Positions 9,562 to 19,342 are shown, counted from the first letter of the stretch. The stretch: DNA of 36,045 bases from an uncultured bacterium (GCA_903861045.1 CAIOST010000143.1:1-36045); one strand, 5' to 3'. Made by a program: numbers and translations. The notes: generated from the sequence alone by a model not told the origin.

Positions 9562-9895
9562 GAGTGGACCCAGAACTGCGGAAGATTGGGGGGCTGGATG
9601 CTTGGAAGGCTGGGAAGACAAGGAAACAAGCCGTCTGCTGTGATTCCTTGGCGGGCACGCCATATCAAGCAGTGATTGAGAAACCCAGTCCCGGCCGCAG
9701 GTGCAAAATCGACCATGCCGGGCACGGAGTATCTCAATCTTCCAACCTTCCAACCATCCAATCTTCCGCAGTTTGGGGAGTGGACCCTGTACTGCGAAAG
9801 ATTGGGAACCCCCGCGCCATAATGGTCGATGTGCACCTGCGGTCGGGAATTAATGCCTCAATCACCGCTTGATGTGGCGTGCCCTCCCATGAATC
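9562..9895. repeat. Compound interleaved repeat element
   Basis: This gene-free segment holds two interleaved pairs. Arms 9642-9716 and 9822-9895 are inverted copies of each other, about 80 percent identical over 74-75 bp with one single-base gap. The stretches 9562-9591 and 9778-9807 are direct repeats (GAGTGGACCC..ACTGCG..AAGATTGGG). In addition ACTGCGGAAGATTGG (9576-9590) recurs inverted at 9758-9772, next to an octamer array CCAACCTT/CCAACCAT/CCAATCTT. The left arm plus the octamers also resembles 33617-33672. No open frame here is convincing. It looks like a non-autonomous dispersed element, perhaps one copy inserted into another. Confidence 0.8.
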
Positions 9896-9930
9896 GCATG
9901 TTTCCGCGTTCCAACCTTCCGTCTTCCGTA

Positions 9931-9958
9931 TTCAATCTTCAATCTTCAATCTTCAATC
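9931..9958 (+). repeat. Tandem heptamer array TTCAATC x4
   Basis: Four perfect TTCAATC units. The last unit contains the TCA that, on the minus strand, is the TGA stop codon of the GAF-PAS kinase (9953-9955), so the array abuts and ends that gene. Confidence 0.95.
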
Positions 9959-11746
9959 TCTCTGGCACGGCAGGCAGAACGTAAAACACGCCCCGCCGTC
10001 GGGGTTATGCTCCGCCCAGATCCGCCCGCCATGCGCGGTGACGATGGAGCGGCAGATTGCCAACCCCATGCCGAGTCCGTCCGGCTTGCTCGTGAAGAAG
10101 GGCTCAAACAGGTGGCCCAGCACCTCGCGCGTAATCCCCGGCCCGGTGTCGCGTACGGCCACCCGAACCGCGCCAGAATCCTCCCGCATCGTCGCCACCA
10201 CCACCAGCGCCTGACCTTCCGCCGCCGGCACCCCCTGCAGCGCCTGCCCGGCATTCAAGAGCAGGTTGAGCATGACCTGTTGAATCTGCGTCTTGTCCCC
10301 ATACACCGGTGGCAGCCCCTCGGCCAGCTCGACCTGCAAGGAGACATCCATCGCACGCAGCGAAGCGCCCGCAATCGTTGTGATCTCCCGCACGGCCTCA
10401 TTCAAGCCGAACGGCACGGCACGCGGCGGCACCTTGCGTAACATCGCCCGAATCTGACTCACCACGGCGCCGGCGCGCCGATCGTCCGCCACAATATCAG
10501 CCAAAATTTCGCGCATCTGCGCCAAATCCGGGGGCGCCTGCGCCAGCAGGAGCTGCGCCGCCTGCGCATTCCCCAGGATACCCGCCAGCGGCTGGCTGAC
10601 TTCATGTGCCAGCGATGACGCCAGCTCCCCCATGGTCTGCACCCGCTCCATGTGAAAGAGGCGCCAGCGTAGCTCCTCCAACGCCTCGTCCGCCTTGACC
10701 CGCGCGCTGATATCCCTGCAAAAGGCAATGAATGAATCACCCTCTAAATCGTGCTTATACTGCGCGCTGACCTCCACCGGGTAAACGCTCCCGTCCTTGC
10801 GACGGTGGCGGCTCTCAAAGCGGATAGCACCCACATCCCGCAGTTGTTGCAGGCGATCAGCACACTCCTGCGGCGTTTCGCACGCCTCGAGGTCCGCAAT
10901 ATTCATCGCCAGCAGTTCCTGCTCGGTATAGCCACTCATGCGGCAGTACGCGTCATTCACCTGGCACAGACGGCAATCCATATCCGTGCGCACGAAGCCA
11001 TCCATGGCACTGCGCAGGATGGCGCGATGCCGCTGCTCGCTCTTCTGCAATTGATCCTCGGCCTGCTTACGGGCGAGCGCGAGACCGAGCGTGTCGCAAA
11101 GGCTCTCAAAGAAATGGATCATCTCGATCGTGAAACGATCGGCGCGGCGATCGTTGAGCTGCAGCAAGCCCACCGTTTGCTCGCCGGCGCGAATAGGAAT
11201 CAAGGCTACCGAGCAGAACCCCGCATGAATGCAGCGATTACGCGGCTGCTGCCGTGGATCCTGCTCGGCCGGGAGTGCCAGCAGCGGCCGCGTGTCGTTG
11301 GACCAGAAACTGCCGCGCGCCGTAAAGAGCGGATGGCTGGCGTCCATCCGGCCGCGCAACACCAGCCCGCAGGTGCACGCCAGACTGGGGCGCCCATCGG
11401 CCTCGCGACAGACATCACCATCGCCGCGACGGCTGGTCAGCGCATTCTCCGCCGCAACAAAGGCTTCGTCTAAGCCATACTGGACATAGTACGGATAATC
11501 GTCACCCTGTTTCAGGCGCATGGCCACGACCTGCAAACCGCTCTCCCGCTGGATGGCGGCCAGCAGCTTGGCCATGGCGTCGGGCAGGCCGACCGGTTCG
11601 TTCAGGATTTGTAACACTTCCGTCAGCAAAGCCTGCCGCCGTTCCGCCAGCGGTCGCGTCTGGCGCTCGGGCGGGCGGGCGGCGCACGGGCGCACGGGCG
11701 ACGCGTGCGCGCTGCTTCCAGCAGGGTCTGGCGGCGGGTTTGTCAT
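9953..11746 (-). CDS. Cytosolic GAF-PAS sensor histidine kinase
   Basis: A 597-residue kinase without membrane segments. Residues 35-228 form a GAF domain with a cysteine set (Cys113, Cys124, Cys126, Cys172, Cys178: CTCG and RCIHAGFC) and the conserved TARGSFWSN and VALIPIRAG blocks. A PAS domain follows at about 238-350. HisKA carries His381 in LAHEVSQPLAGILG, and the HATPase has the LLNAGQAL N-box, DTGPGI, and GLGMGLAICRSI. The histidine box is of the FixL/NtrB kind. It lacks a receiver, so it needs a separate regulator; the convergent FixJ-type gene at 8767 is the nearest candidate. The stop codon falls within the TTCAATC array. The cysteines suggest redox or metal sensing, which is unproven. 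Confidence 0.92.
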   Translation of the reverse strand: MTNPPPDPAGSSAHASPVRPCAARPPERQTRPLAERRQALLTEVLQILNEPVGLPDAMAKLLAAIQRESGLQVVAMRLKQGDDYPYYVQYGLDEAFVAAENALTSRRGDGDVCREADGRPSLACTCGLVLRGRMDASHPLFTARGSFWSNDTRPLLALPAEQDPRQQPRNRCIHAGFCSVALIPIRAGEQTVGLLQLNDRRADRFTIEMIHFFESLCDTLGLALARKQAEDQLQKSEQRHRAILRSAMDGFVRTDMDCRLCQVNDAYCRMSGYTEQELLAMNIADLEACETPQECADRLQQLRDVGAIRFESRHRRKDGSVYPVEVSAQYKHDLEGDSFIAFCRDISARVKADEALEELRWRLFHMERVQTMGELASSLAHEVSQPLAGILGNAQAAQLLLAQAPPDLAQMREILADIVADDRRAGAVVSQIRAMLRKVPPRAVPFGLNEAVREITTIAGASLRAMDVSLQVELAEGLPPVYGDKTQIQQVMLNLLLNAGQALQGVPAAEGQALVVVATMREDSGAVRVAVRDTGPGITREVLGHLFEPFFTSKPDGLGMGLAICRSIVTAHGGRIWAEHNPDGGACFTFCLPCQRD

Positions 11747-11884
11747 ACACGTGCTCCCGTTGGGCGGGTTGGTGGCCCAGAACTAGTATAGCAAGAATGC
11801 CGCATACATCTTTAGTACTATATCTTTCAACACCGCGTTCCGTATACAGTTGGTGAGTACAGAGAATTACAAAAGGAGTACGGC

Positions 11885-12409
11885 ATGGCAGGCACAGCAA
11901 CACAGATGGACGGACCGGCGCTAGCCTCGCGAGCTGGCAAGTATCTTACCTTCAAGCTGGACGCTGAGGAGTACGGCTTGGAAATCCTGAAAGTTCAGGA
12001 AATCATCAAGATGATGGACATCACCCGCGTGCCGCGCACGCCTGACTTCGTGCGCGGCGTGATCAACCTGCGCGGCAAGGTGATCCCGGTGGTGGACCTG
12101 CGGCTGAAATTCGGCATGGCGAGCCGCGAAACCACAGACAAAACCTGTGTGATCGTGGTGCAGGTGGCGCATGGCGACGCCACCAGTGGTTCCATGACCA
12201 TGGGGACGATTGTCGACGAGGTCTCGGAAGTGTTGGATATCGCCGGCGAGCAGATCGAACCCGCCCCGGAGTTCGGCACCTCGGTGAACACCGACTTCAT
12301 CCTCGGCATGGGCAAGGTGGCGAAAAAAGTCGTCATGCTGCTCGATATTGACAAGGTCATCGCCAGCGGCGAGCTGGCGGTGGTAAACAAAGTGGCGAAA
12401 GTAGCGTGA
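11885..12409 (+). CDS. cheW: CheW-like coupling protein (second copy)
   Basis: A 174-residue single-domain CheW with a canonical AAAGGAG ribosome site 6 bp before the ATG. The core is textbook: YLTFKLDAEEYGLEILKVQEII, then VPRTPDFVRGVINLRGKVIPVVDLR with the NLRG motif, a VDEVSEV segment, and the C-terminal FILGMGKV block. It resembles proteobacterial CheW more closely than the divergent copy at 2499. It sits 133 bp upstream of the second MCP in the same direction, making a receptor-coupler pair. It is divergent from the GAF-PAS kinase, so a promoter should lie within 11747-11884; I could not identify convincing -35/-10 boxes there. Confidence 0.95.
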   Translation: MAGTATQMDGPALASRAGKYLTFKLDAEEYGLEILKVQEIIKMMDITRVPRTPDFVRGVINLRGKVIPVVDLRLKFGMASRETTDKTCVIVVQVAHGDATSGSMTMGTIVDEVSEVLDIAGEQIEPAPEFGTSVNTDFILGMGKVAKKVVMLLDIDKVIASGELAVVNKVAKVA

Positions 12410-12472
12410 GCATAGAAGAGGTCAGGGTTCACGAGAAACAAGCGACAGGCAAGCACAAATCAGGCTGAATCC

Positions 12473-12493
12473 TGAACACTGAATACTGAATAC
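12473..12493 (+). repeat. Short heptamer array TGAAYAC x3
   Basis: Three head-to-tail heptamers (TGAACAC, TGAATAC, TGAATAC) lie in the 133-bp space between cheW and the MCP gene. The array is small and would be unremarkable alone, but it matches the period-7 pattern of the other arrays in the window. Confidence 0.75.
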
Positions 12494-12542
12494 GACTCCC
12501 AGTACAGTTGCAGTAACGAAAACGAAAAAACGAAAGTAAACG

Positions 12543-14519
12543 ATGAAACTCTCAGCAAAAATCGGTGGCGGTTTTGGTATGTTGATCATGGTGGCCTTGC
12601 TCCTCGGGGGCTTGGCGGTCGTGAACATGACGCGCGTCAAGATCGTGGCCAACACCATGACCTCCCAGAATGTCCCCAGCGTGGCTGTGGCCAACAACGT
12701 GGAACGCTACGCGTTGCAGACCATGTACGCCGCGCGCGGCTTTGTCCTCTCCGAGGAAGAGCACTACAAAACCGAAGCGCTCAAAAACCTGGGCGAGGTC
12801 TTGACCTACTTGCAGCAAGCCACGGATCTGGCCAAGAAGGAAGGCCTGCGGGAACTCGAAAAAGCTGCCGCCACCGCTACGGCCAAAGCCAAGGAATACA
12901 AAGGCTTTTTTGAAGATTCGGCGTCCTTCATAGACAAGATGAACGAAGACCGCCATGAGATGAACACGACCGCCGCTAAATACATGGAGATCTGTAACAC
13001 CTTTCTGAAAAGCCAAAATGATCGACTCGACAAAGAGATCAGCGATGGCGTGTCGGCCGAAAAGCTGAAGGAACGCGTTAAGAAGATCACCCTGTGCAAT
13101 GACGTCATTGATCTGGGCAACGCCTGCCGCATTGCCGCGTGGAAATCGCAGGCGCTCCGGGACCCCAAACTGATCCAGGAGGCGCAGCCCCACTTCGCGA
13201 CGATTGACAAGACGCTCGACGCCTTGAAACCGATTACGCACCTCGCAGCCGACCTCAAAGAGATCGAGGATTGCCGCCAAGCCGGACATGCTTACCAGAA
13301 GAGCATGAACGACCTGCTGACCAATTGGCTAGCGCTGGATGCCGTAAGTAAGAAACGCACCCTAGTGGCGACGGAAGTGCTGAAGCAAGCCCAGGATACG
13401 TCGGAAAGCGGCATGAAAACCACCGCCACGGGTGCCCAGACCGCCGCCACGACCCTGACCAGTTCGTCGCTCATCATGATCATAGGGCTGATCGTCGCGC
13501 TGATCGTAGGCGTGCTGCTGGCCATCTTCATCACCCGCTCGATCGTCGGCCCGGTCAACCGCGTGATTGCCGGCCTGGCCAGCGGCGCCGAACAGGTGAC
13601 CGCGGCCTCGGGGCAGGTAGCCAGCGCCAGCCAGCAGATGGCACAGGGCGCTAGCGAACAGGCTTCCAGCCTGGAGGAGACCAGCTCCTCGCTGGAGGAG
13701 ATGTCGTCCATGACCAAGCAGAACGCCGACAATGCCAATCAGGCTAATGTGGTGGCCAAGCAGGCCGCCGAGTTGGCGGCCACAGGCGTGGAGTCCATGA
13801 AGAACATGCAGCAGGCCATCGACAAGATCAAGAACTCGGCGTCCGAGACCGCCAAGATCATCAAGACCATTGATGAGATCGCCTTCCAGACCAACCTGCT
13901 GGCCTTAAACGCGGCGGTGGAAGCGGCGCGCGCCGGCGAAGCGGGCAAGGGGTTTGCCGTGGTGGCCGAGGAAGTCCGCAACCTGGCGCGCCGCAGTGCC
14001 GAGGCGGCCAAAACGACGGCCGACCTGATCGAGGGGTCACAGAAGAACGCCGACGCCGGTGTGCAGGTGACCGCCGAAGTGGCCAAGAACCTGGCTGGGA
14101 TCAAGGAAAACGCCAATAAGGTGGCCACGCTGATCGCCGAGATCGCAGCGGCCAGCAAAGAGCAGAGCCAGGGCATCAACCAGGTCAGCACGGCTGTCAC
14201 CGAGATGGACAAAGTGGTGCAGCAGAATGCCGCCAACGCCGAGGAGAGCGCCAGCGCCGCGGAAGAGCTCTCCAGCCAGGCCGAGGAAGTCAATGGCATG
14301 GTCTCCGAACTGAACACGATCGTCACAGGCAGCGCCCTGTCGGCGGCCACGGAGCGCAAGATGCTCAAGGGGCCGGCCCGCGCCACCCCGGCGCTGGCCC
14401 ACGCCGGAAAGAAGGCGCTCCCCGCCGCCACGCCGCATAAGGCCCCGGCCGCGAGCCACGCCAAGGCGCGCCCCGAGACCGTGATCCCGCTGGATGACAA
14501 GGACCTGAAGGAGTTCTAA
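12543..14519 (+). CDS. Methyl-accepting chemotaxis protein
   Basis: A 658-residue transmembrane chemoreceptor. TM1 is at about 8-28, a long helical periplasmic sensor covers about 30-300, and TM2 about 309-331. The post-TM2 linker is short ([20 protein letters not shown]) and lacks a clear full-length HAMP. The signalling coiled coil has [20 protein letters not shown] as a methylation-type helix and the kinase-control tip [20 protein letters not shown] near 459. After an Ala/Lys/Pro tether it ends in [13 protein letters not shown] decayed copy lies 1.2 kb downstream (15743-16150) with the same terminal 12 residues. It is paired with the upstream CheW and followed by a clear terminator. Confidence 0.95.
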   Translation: MKLSAKIGGGFGMLIMVALLLGGLAVVNMTRVKIVANTMTSQNVPSVAVANNVERYALQTMYAARGFVLSEEEHYKTEALKNLGEVLTYLQQATDLAKKEGLRELEKAAATATAKAKEYKGFFEDSASFIDKMNEDRHEMNTTAAKYMEICNTFLKSQNDRLDKEISDGVSAEKLKERVKKITLCNDVIDLGNACRIAAWKSQALRDPKLIQEAQPHFATIDKTLDALKPITHLAADLKEIEDCRQAGHAYQKSMNDLLTNWLALDAVSKKRTLVATEVLKQAQDTSESGMKTTATGAQTAATTLTSSSLIMIIGLIVALIVGVLLAIFITRSIVGPVNRVIAGLASGAEQVTAASGQVASASQQMAQGASEQASSLEETSSSLEEMSSMTKQNADNANQANVVAKQAAELAATGVESMKNMQQAIDKIKNSASETAKIIKTIDEIAFQTNLLALNAAVEAARAGEAGKGFAVVAEEVRNLARRSAEAAKTTADLIEGSQKNADAGVQVTAEVAKNLAGIKENANKVATLIAEIAAASKEQSQGINQVSTAVTEMDKVVQQNAANAEESASAAEELSSQAEEVNGMVSELNTIVTGSALSAATERKMLKGPARATPALAHAGKKALPAATPHKAPAASHAKARPETVIPLDDKDLKEF

Positions 14520-14540
14520 GCAGAACTCCTTCCGCAACCA

Positions 14541-14580
14541 ACAACCTGCCCTCGTCGTTTGGTCGAGGGTAGGTTGTTTG
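14541..14580 (+). terminator. Intrinsic terminator after the MCP gene
   Basis: A 14-bp stem (ACAACCTGCCCTCG paired with 14564-14577, one G-T wobble) with a 9-nt loop, followed by TTGT, starts 21 bp after the MCP stop. It separates the cheW-MCP unit from the carbonic anhydrase gene. Confidence 0.8.
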
Positions 14581-14643
14581 TATCCGCTGAACCCTGCTCG
14601 CAGCACCTTAACCCTACAAAACGAATCCGGAGACTGGTATATC

Positions 14644-15513
14644 ATGAAGCAGATCATCCCCATGCTGGTGGCGCTCCTGTGCCTGACAGGTTTTGCGCAG
14701 GCCAAGCCCAATGCACAAGAGGCCAAAAAGCTACTGGAAGCCGGGAATGCCCGTTTTGTGGCCGGTACCACCACGCATCCGCGCAGTGACATGACGCGGG
14801 CGGCGCTGGCCGCCAAGAGTGATCAGGCGGACTACGCCATTGCCACCATTCTCTCCTGTTCGGACTCACGCGTGCCGCCGGAGTTGCTCTTCGATGCGGG
14901 TATCATGGATCTCTTCATTATCCGCATTGCGGGCAATGTCTGTAGCGGGGATGAGATCGGCTCCGCCGAATATGGCGCGCTGCATGTCAAGACGCCGCTG
15001 CTGGTGGTTATGGGGCACTCCAAGTGCGGTGCCGTCACCGCCGTGGTGAAGGGGCTGAAGGGGGAAGGCCATGCGCTAGAGAAGAACATCCCGCCGCTGG
15101 TCAGCCCGGTTGTGCCCGCCGCGCAAAAGGTGCTGCAGTCCTTTCCGCAGGCCACCACCGAGAACCTGGTCATCCGTTCCACGGAGGAGAACGTCTGGCA
15201 GGGGATTGAGAACATTTTTCTGCGCAGCGCCGCCATCCGGGAGGCCGCGCTCGCCGGCAAGGTCGTAGTCGCGGGCGCCATCTATGATCTGGAGAGCGGA
15301 ACAGTTCGCTGGCTTTCCGAGGAGAAAAGTGCCGAACTCCTGAAGAGAGCCGAGGCCAATCCGGCGAGCGACACACAAAAGATGGCTGCAGGCGGCCACG
15401 CAGAACCCGCCCCGGCCAAGCCGGCCACACAACCGGACGCTGCGGAGGGTTCCACCGCGCCGCGCAAGACAAGCGGACACGCGGAACCGGAGCATGGTGC
15501 CGCGCATCACTAG
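14644..15513 (+). CDS. Exported beta-class carbonic anhydrase
   Basis: The ATG at 14644 has a GGAGA ribosome site and yields 289 residues that begin with a clean signal peptide (MKQIIPMLVALLCLTGFAQA, cut before KPN), so the enzyme acts in the periplasm. It interconverts CO2 and bicarbonate. The beta-class zinc site is visible: SCSDSRVPPE supplies Cys and the Asp-Arg dyad, and MGHSKCGAV supplies His and Cys. The IRIAGNV and SAEYGALH blocks are also family-typical. The C-terminal 40 residues are a low-complexity His/Ala/Pro tail (SGHAEPEHGAAHH) that could bind metal. A terminator precedes it, so it probably has its own promoter. Its position between chemoreceptor genes suggests a link to CO2/pH response, but that is only context. 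Confidence 0.94.
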   Translation: MKQIIPMLVALLCLTGFAQAKPNAQEAKKLLEAGNARFVAGTTTHPRSDMTRAALAAKSDQADYAIATILSCSDSRVPPELLFDAGIMDLFIIRIAGNVCSGDEIGSAEYGALHVKTPLLVVMGHSKCGAVTAVVKGLKGEGHALEKNIPPLVSPVVPAAQKVLQSFPQATTENLVIRSTEENVWQGIENIFLRSAAIREAALAGKVVVAGAIYDLESGTVRWLSEEKSAELLKRAEANPASDTQKMAAGGHAEPAPAKPATQPDAAEGSTAPRKTSGHAEPEHGAAHH

Positions 15514-15560
15514 CAGCTCGCCGACCAGCCACCTGCCACACCTGCCGCCACCCACCACCC

Positions 15561-15579
15561 CGGCGGTCAGAGACCGCCG
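15561..15579. repeat. Palindrome with 8-bp perfect stem
   Basis: CGGCGGTC, loop AGA, GACCGCCG. It lies 48 bp after the carbonic anhydrase stop. No T-tract follows, so it may be a REP-like palindrome and not a terminator. Confidence 0.6.
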
Positions 15580-15742
15580 CTACAGCCGCTCATCGCATCC
15601 CGTCATCTGGCGGGCCGCGCCTTCGCGTCTGTCTCCTTAAGAGGGCGGCAGGGCGATACCGCGCTCATATGGTTGACCGTTTCACACTGTTATGCGGGCG
15701 GGGCCACCGGACCCGCCGCCACGCGCTACAAGTTCAAAAAGA

Positions 15743-16150
15743 TTATTGATGGACTCACCAGCGGCGCCGAACAGGTGACCGCAGCCTCGGGGCAGGTAGC
15801 CAGCGCCAGCGAACAGGCTTCGAGCCTGGAGGAGACCAGCTCCTCGCTGGAGGAGATGTCCTCCATGACCAAGCAGAACGCTGACAATGCCAATCAGGCT
15901 AATGTGGTGGCCGAACTCAATACGATCGTCACGGGCAGCGCCCTGTCGTCAGTGGCCAGAGGCCCGCAGACCGGGGGCAGAGGCCAGAGCTCAGAGGTCA
16001 GAGGTCAGAAATCAGAGATCAGAGATCAGAGGGGCGCCACACAAGGCTTTGGCAGCCCCGTCCGCACACCAGGCGTCCGCTTTTGCCAAAGCCAAAGCCC
16101 GCCCCGAGACGGTGATCCCGCTGGACGACAAGGACCTGAAGGAGTTCTAA
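15743..16150 (+). pseudogene. Internally deleted MCP relic
   Basis: The stretch is a shortened copy of the 3-prime half of the MCP gene at 12543. It matches from [18 protein letters not shown], loses 24 bp relative to the parent (parent 13632-13655, between GCCAGC and GCTAGC), continues to [12 protein letters not shown], then jumps over 549 bp (parent 13758-14306) to [12 protein letters not shown]. Both deletions are in frame. A 49-bp heptamer array (15979-16027) then interrupts the tether and changes frame; the last block, ending [12 protein letters not shown] at 16150, is read in another frame. The kinase-control tip and membrane segments are gone, so it cannot act as a receptor. Near-identity to the parent implies recent duplication or gene conversion. 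Confidence 0.88.
15979..16027 (+). repeat. Degenerate heptamer array AGAGRYC x7 in the MCP relic
   Basis: Seven consecutive 7-mers (AGAGGCC, AGAGCTC, AGAGGTC, AGAGGTC, AGAAATC, AGAGATC, AGAGATC) total 49 bp, which is not a multiple of three. The unit is a phase-shifted relative of the GGTCAGA array at 9485. It sits in the former Ala/Lys tether of the MCP copy. Confidence 0.85.
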
Positions 16151-16177
16151 GCCGCACGGCCGGAACGGCACCATTCG

Positions 16178-16214
16178 CCGGCTCCCGTGCGCAAGCGCGG
16201 GAGCCGGTTTGTTT
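16178..16214 (+). terminator. Intrinsic terminator downstream of the MCP relic
   Basis: CCGGCTCCCG (16178-16187) pairs perfectly with 16198-16207 and is followed by TTTGTTT. It lies 28 bp after the relic stop, in a position comparable to the terminator of the intact MCP but with a different sequence. Confidence 0.75.
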
Positions 16215-16331
16215 ACACACATAGCCCAACGCCACCCCAGAACGCCGGCGCGTCCGCGTGTGTCGCACCCCTCATCCGGCCTTGCCGGCGCGTGCCCCTC
16301 CACCCTACCACCAGTCAGGCAGGTTTGGACT

Positions 16332-16375
16332 GCGGCGGCTTGACGCCGCTCTCCTCGCCGCGGCTTGACGCGGCG
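16332..16375. repeat. Two tandem hairpins with identical loop
   Basis: Hairpin A (16332-16349) is GCGGCG-GCTTGA-CGCCGC; hairpin B (16356-16375) is CGCCGCG-GCTTGA-CGCGGCG. The six-base loop is the same, while the stems differ but remain perfectly self-complementary. Confidence 0.8.
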
Positions 16376-16410
16376 TGCCTCCCCAAACACCTCCCCCCTC
16401 CCCATAAGTA

Positions 16411-16695
16411 CCTGATTCGTTACGGTGATTCTAACGCCAAGGCGCCAAGGCGCAAGGGCGCGAAGGTGGGAAGGTGGGAAGGTGTTAGGTGTGTGGTGGT
16501 AGCTGTAGACCCGCCGCCCCCGGCGGCCTTGTGCCGCCGGAGCGAAGAGTTCCGCAGCAGGCGCCAAAAGGCGAAGAAATATGAATAGCGCGAGGTGCGG
16601 CCGTGCCGGCTCTCCTCGCGCTGTCGCTTGATTGCTCAGCCACTTCTGTCTCGGATCTCTGCGCACCGGTGGGCAAGCCCACCGGGGGCGCGTGT
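16411..16695. repeat. Dispersed repeat, copy 1
   Basis: Bases 16411-16463 are identical to 28622-28674 (53 bp), then a GTGGGAAGGTGTTAGG block and TGTGCCGCCGGAG match again. This copy has an extra repetition of AAGGTGGG and a 25-bp insert near 16505-16529. The far end, 16617-16695, matches 28845-28922 (CTCAGC.ACTTCTGTCTCGG) and contains a perfect hairpin CCGGTGGGC-AA-GCCCACCGG (16666-16685). An additional inverted repeat AGCGCGAGG/CCTCGCGCT spans 16587-16622. No protein is encoded. The remaining gene-free DNA on to 17182 shows only a candidate promoter. Confidence 0.85.
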
Positions 16696-16924
16696 TGCGT
16701 GTACGGGCGTGGCGGATGGGTGATGGTGCGACAGCCGGCAGGGGCATGCGCGATCGTTGTCGGTGGCCCGCGTTGTCCTGATAGTGGGTTCGCTCATCGG
16801 GCCAGGCGGCAACTCGACACAGCAAGCGGGGTGCCGGCTTAACTCTTGACAATCGACAGTCGACTGCAGGCCATTGCCAAGCATGCAATACGATGCTTGC
16901 GGTCAACATGGGGTTTTTAACGGG

Positions 16925-16953
16925 TTGCATGACAGGATGTCCGCGCTTATACT
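16925..16953 (+). promoter_or_regulatory. Candidate sigma-70-type promoter
   Basis: TTGCAT (16925-16930), a 17-bp spacer and TATACT (16948-16953) match vegetative promoter boxes well. It would give a leader of about 220 bases before the second cheB at 17183. It is a pattern match only; no transcript data are available. Confidence 0.4.
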
Positions 16954-17176
16954 AGCGGAGGTAGTGCAAAACGGCTGCGCGACGGTGCGATCATGGCCAT
17001 GACCCCGCTTATCGTTGACATTGCGGACAGACGAAAGGCAACAGATCCAGGCGGAAGGGGCGGTGCAAATGCCCGCCCTGCCGGCGCTGTGCCACCGTAT
17101 CCTCCTGGCGCTCCCTGACCCCACCACGGACTTTGGTACCCCACCCCGCCACCCCATAACTACGGCACACAGGTGA

Positions 17177-18819
<1,643 letters not shown>

Positions 18820-18823
18820 CCGC

Positions 18824-19342
18824 TTACTTCCACTGGAAACTGATCTCTAGGTGGAATTCGCCCTGATCGTTACGCATCGGCACCAGGCAGGTCGCACAGC
18901 CGGCCATGCGCGCCACGCTATGCTGAGAGCCGGAGACCACCGACGGCAGGCTGATCATAAAATTCAACCCGATCTCCTGCATGCTGGCCTTGGCCCCTCC
19001 GGCGCACATGTTCGCCAATTCGCCGACGGCATCCACCACTTCCTGGGCATCAACGGGATCATCCGGCCCCATCATGGTCATGGCGCGGAACAGGTTTACC
19101 GCCATGCCGTCCGGGAACATTAACGATAAATTGCCCCGCAGGTTATCGCCGGTCAGCGCAATGCTCCCCGACACACCAATCGTGCCGGAAATATCGCCGC
19201 GCGGCATGAGCACCGGATCAAACTGTGGTTCGCCGGCGCTCGTGGGGAGGAAAACCATCGTTTCGAAGGCTTGCCGGGTGCTCTCGATAAAGGCCGGCAG
19301 GAGTTTGTTGCGAAAAACGTCTTGGCGAAAATCGTTACTCAT
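18824..19342 (-). CDS. cheX: CheX-like CheY-P phosphatase
   Basis: A 172-residue protein of the CheC/CheX/FliY superfamily. The diagnostic phosphatase motif ExxN is present in DAVGELANMCAGGAKASM, followed by the SLPSVVSG strand typical of CheX. CheX dimers remove the phosphoryl group from CheY-P in bacteria that lack CheZ. The gene lies 20 bp downstream of cheY on the same strand, which supports the assignment. Only one ExxN helix is visible, as in CheX and unlike CheC, which has two. It is the last gene of the minus-strand kinase-cheY-cheX unit. Confidence 0.88.
   Translation of the reverse strand: MSNDFRQDVFRNKLLPAFIESTRQAFETMVFLPTSAGEPQFDPVLMPRGDISGTIGVSGSIALTGDNLRGNLSLMFPDGMAVNLFRAMTMMGPDDPVDAQEVVDAVGELANMCAGGAKASMQEIGLNFMISLPSVVSGSQHSVARMAGCATCLVPMRNDQGEFHLEISFQWK

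Noticed and set aside
15673-16224. A functional 183-residue mini-MCP
   Set aside because: It lacks membrane segments and the kinase-control tip, and its tail is out of frame with the conserved MCP end.
18820-18823. Bidirectional terminator between the receiver gene and cheX
   Set aside because: Only 4 bp separate the stops; no hairpin with T-run is present there.
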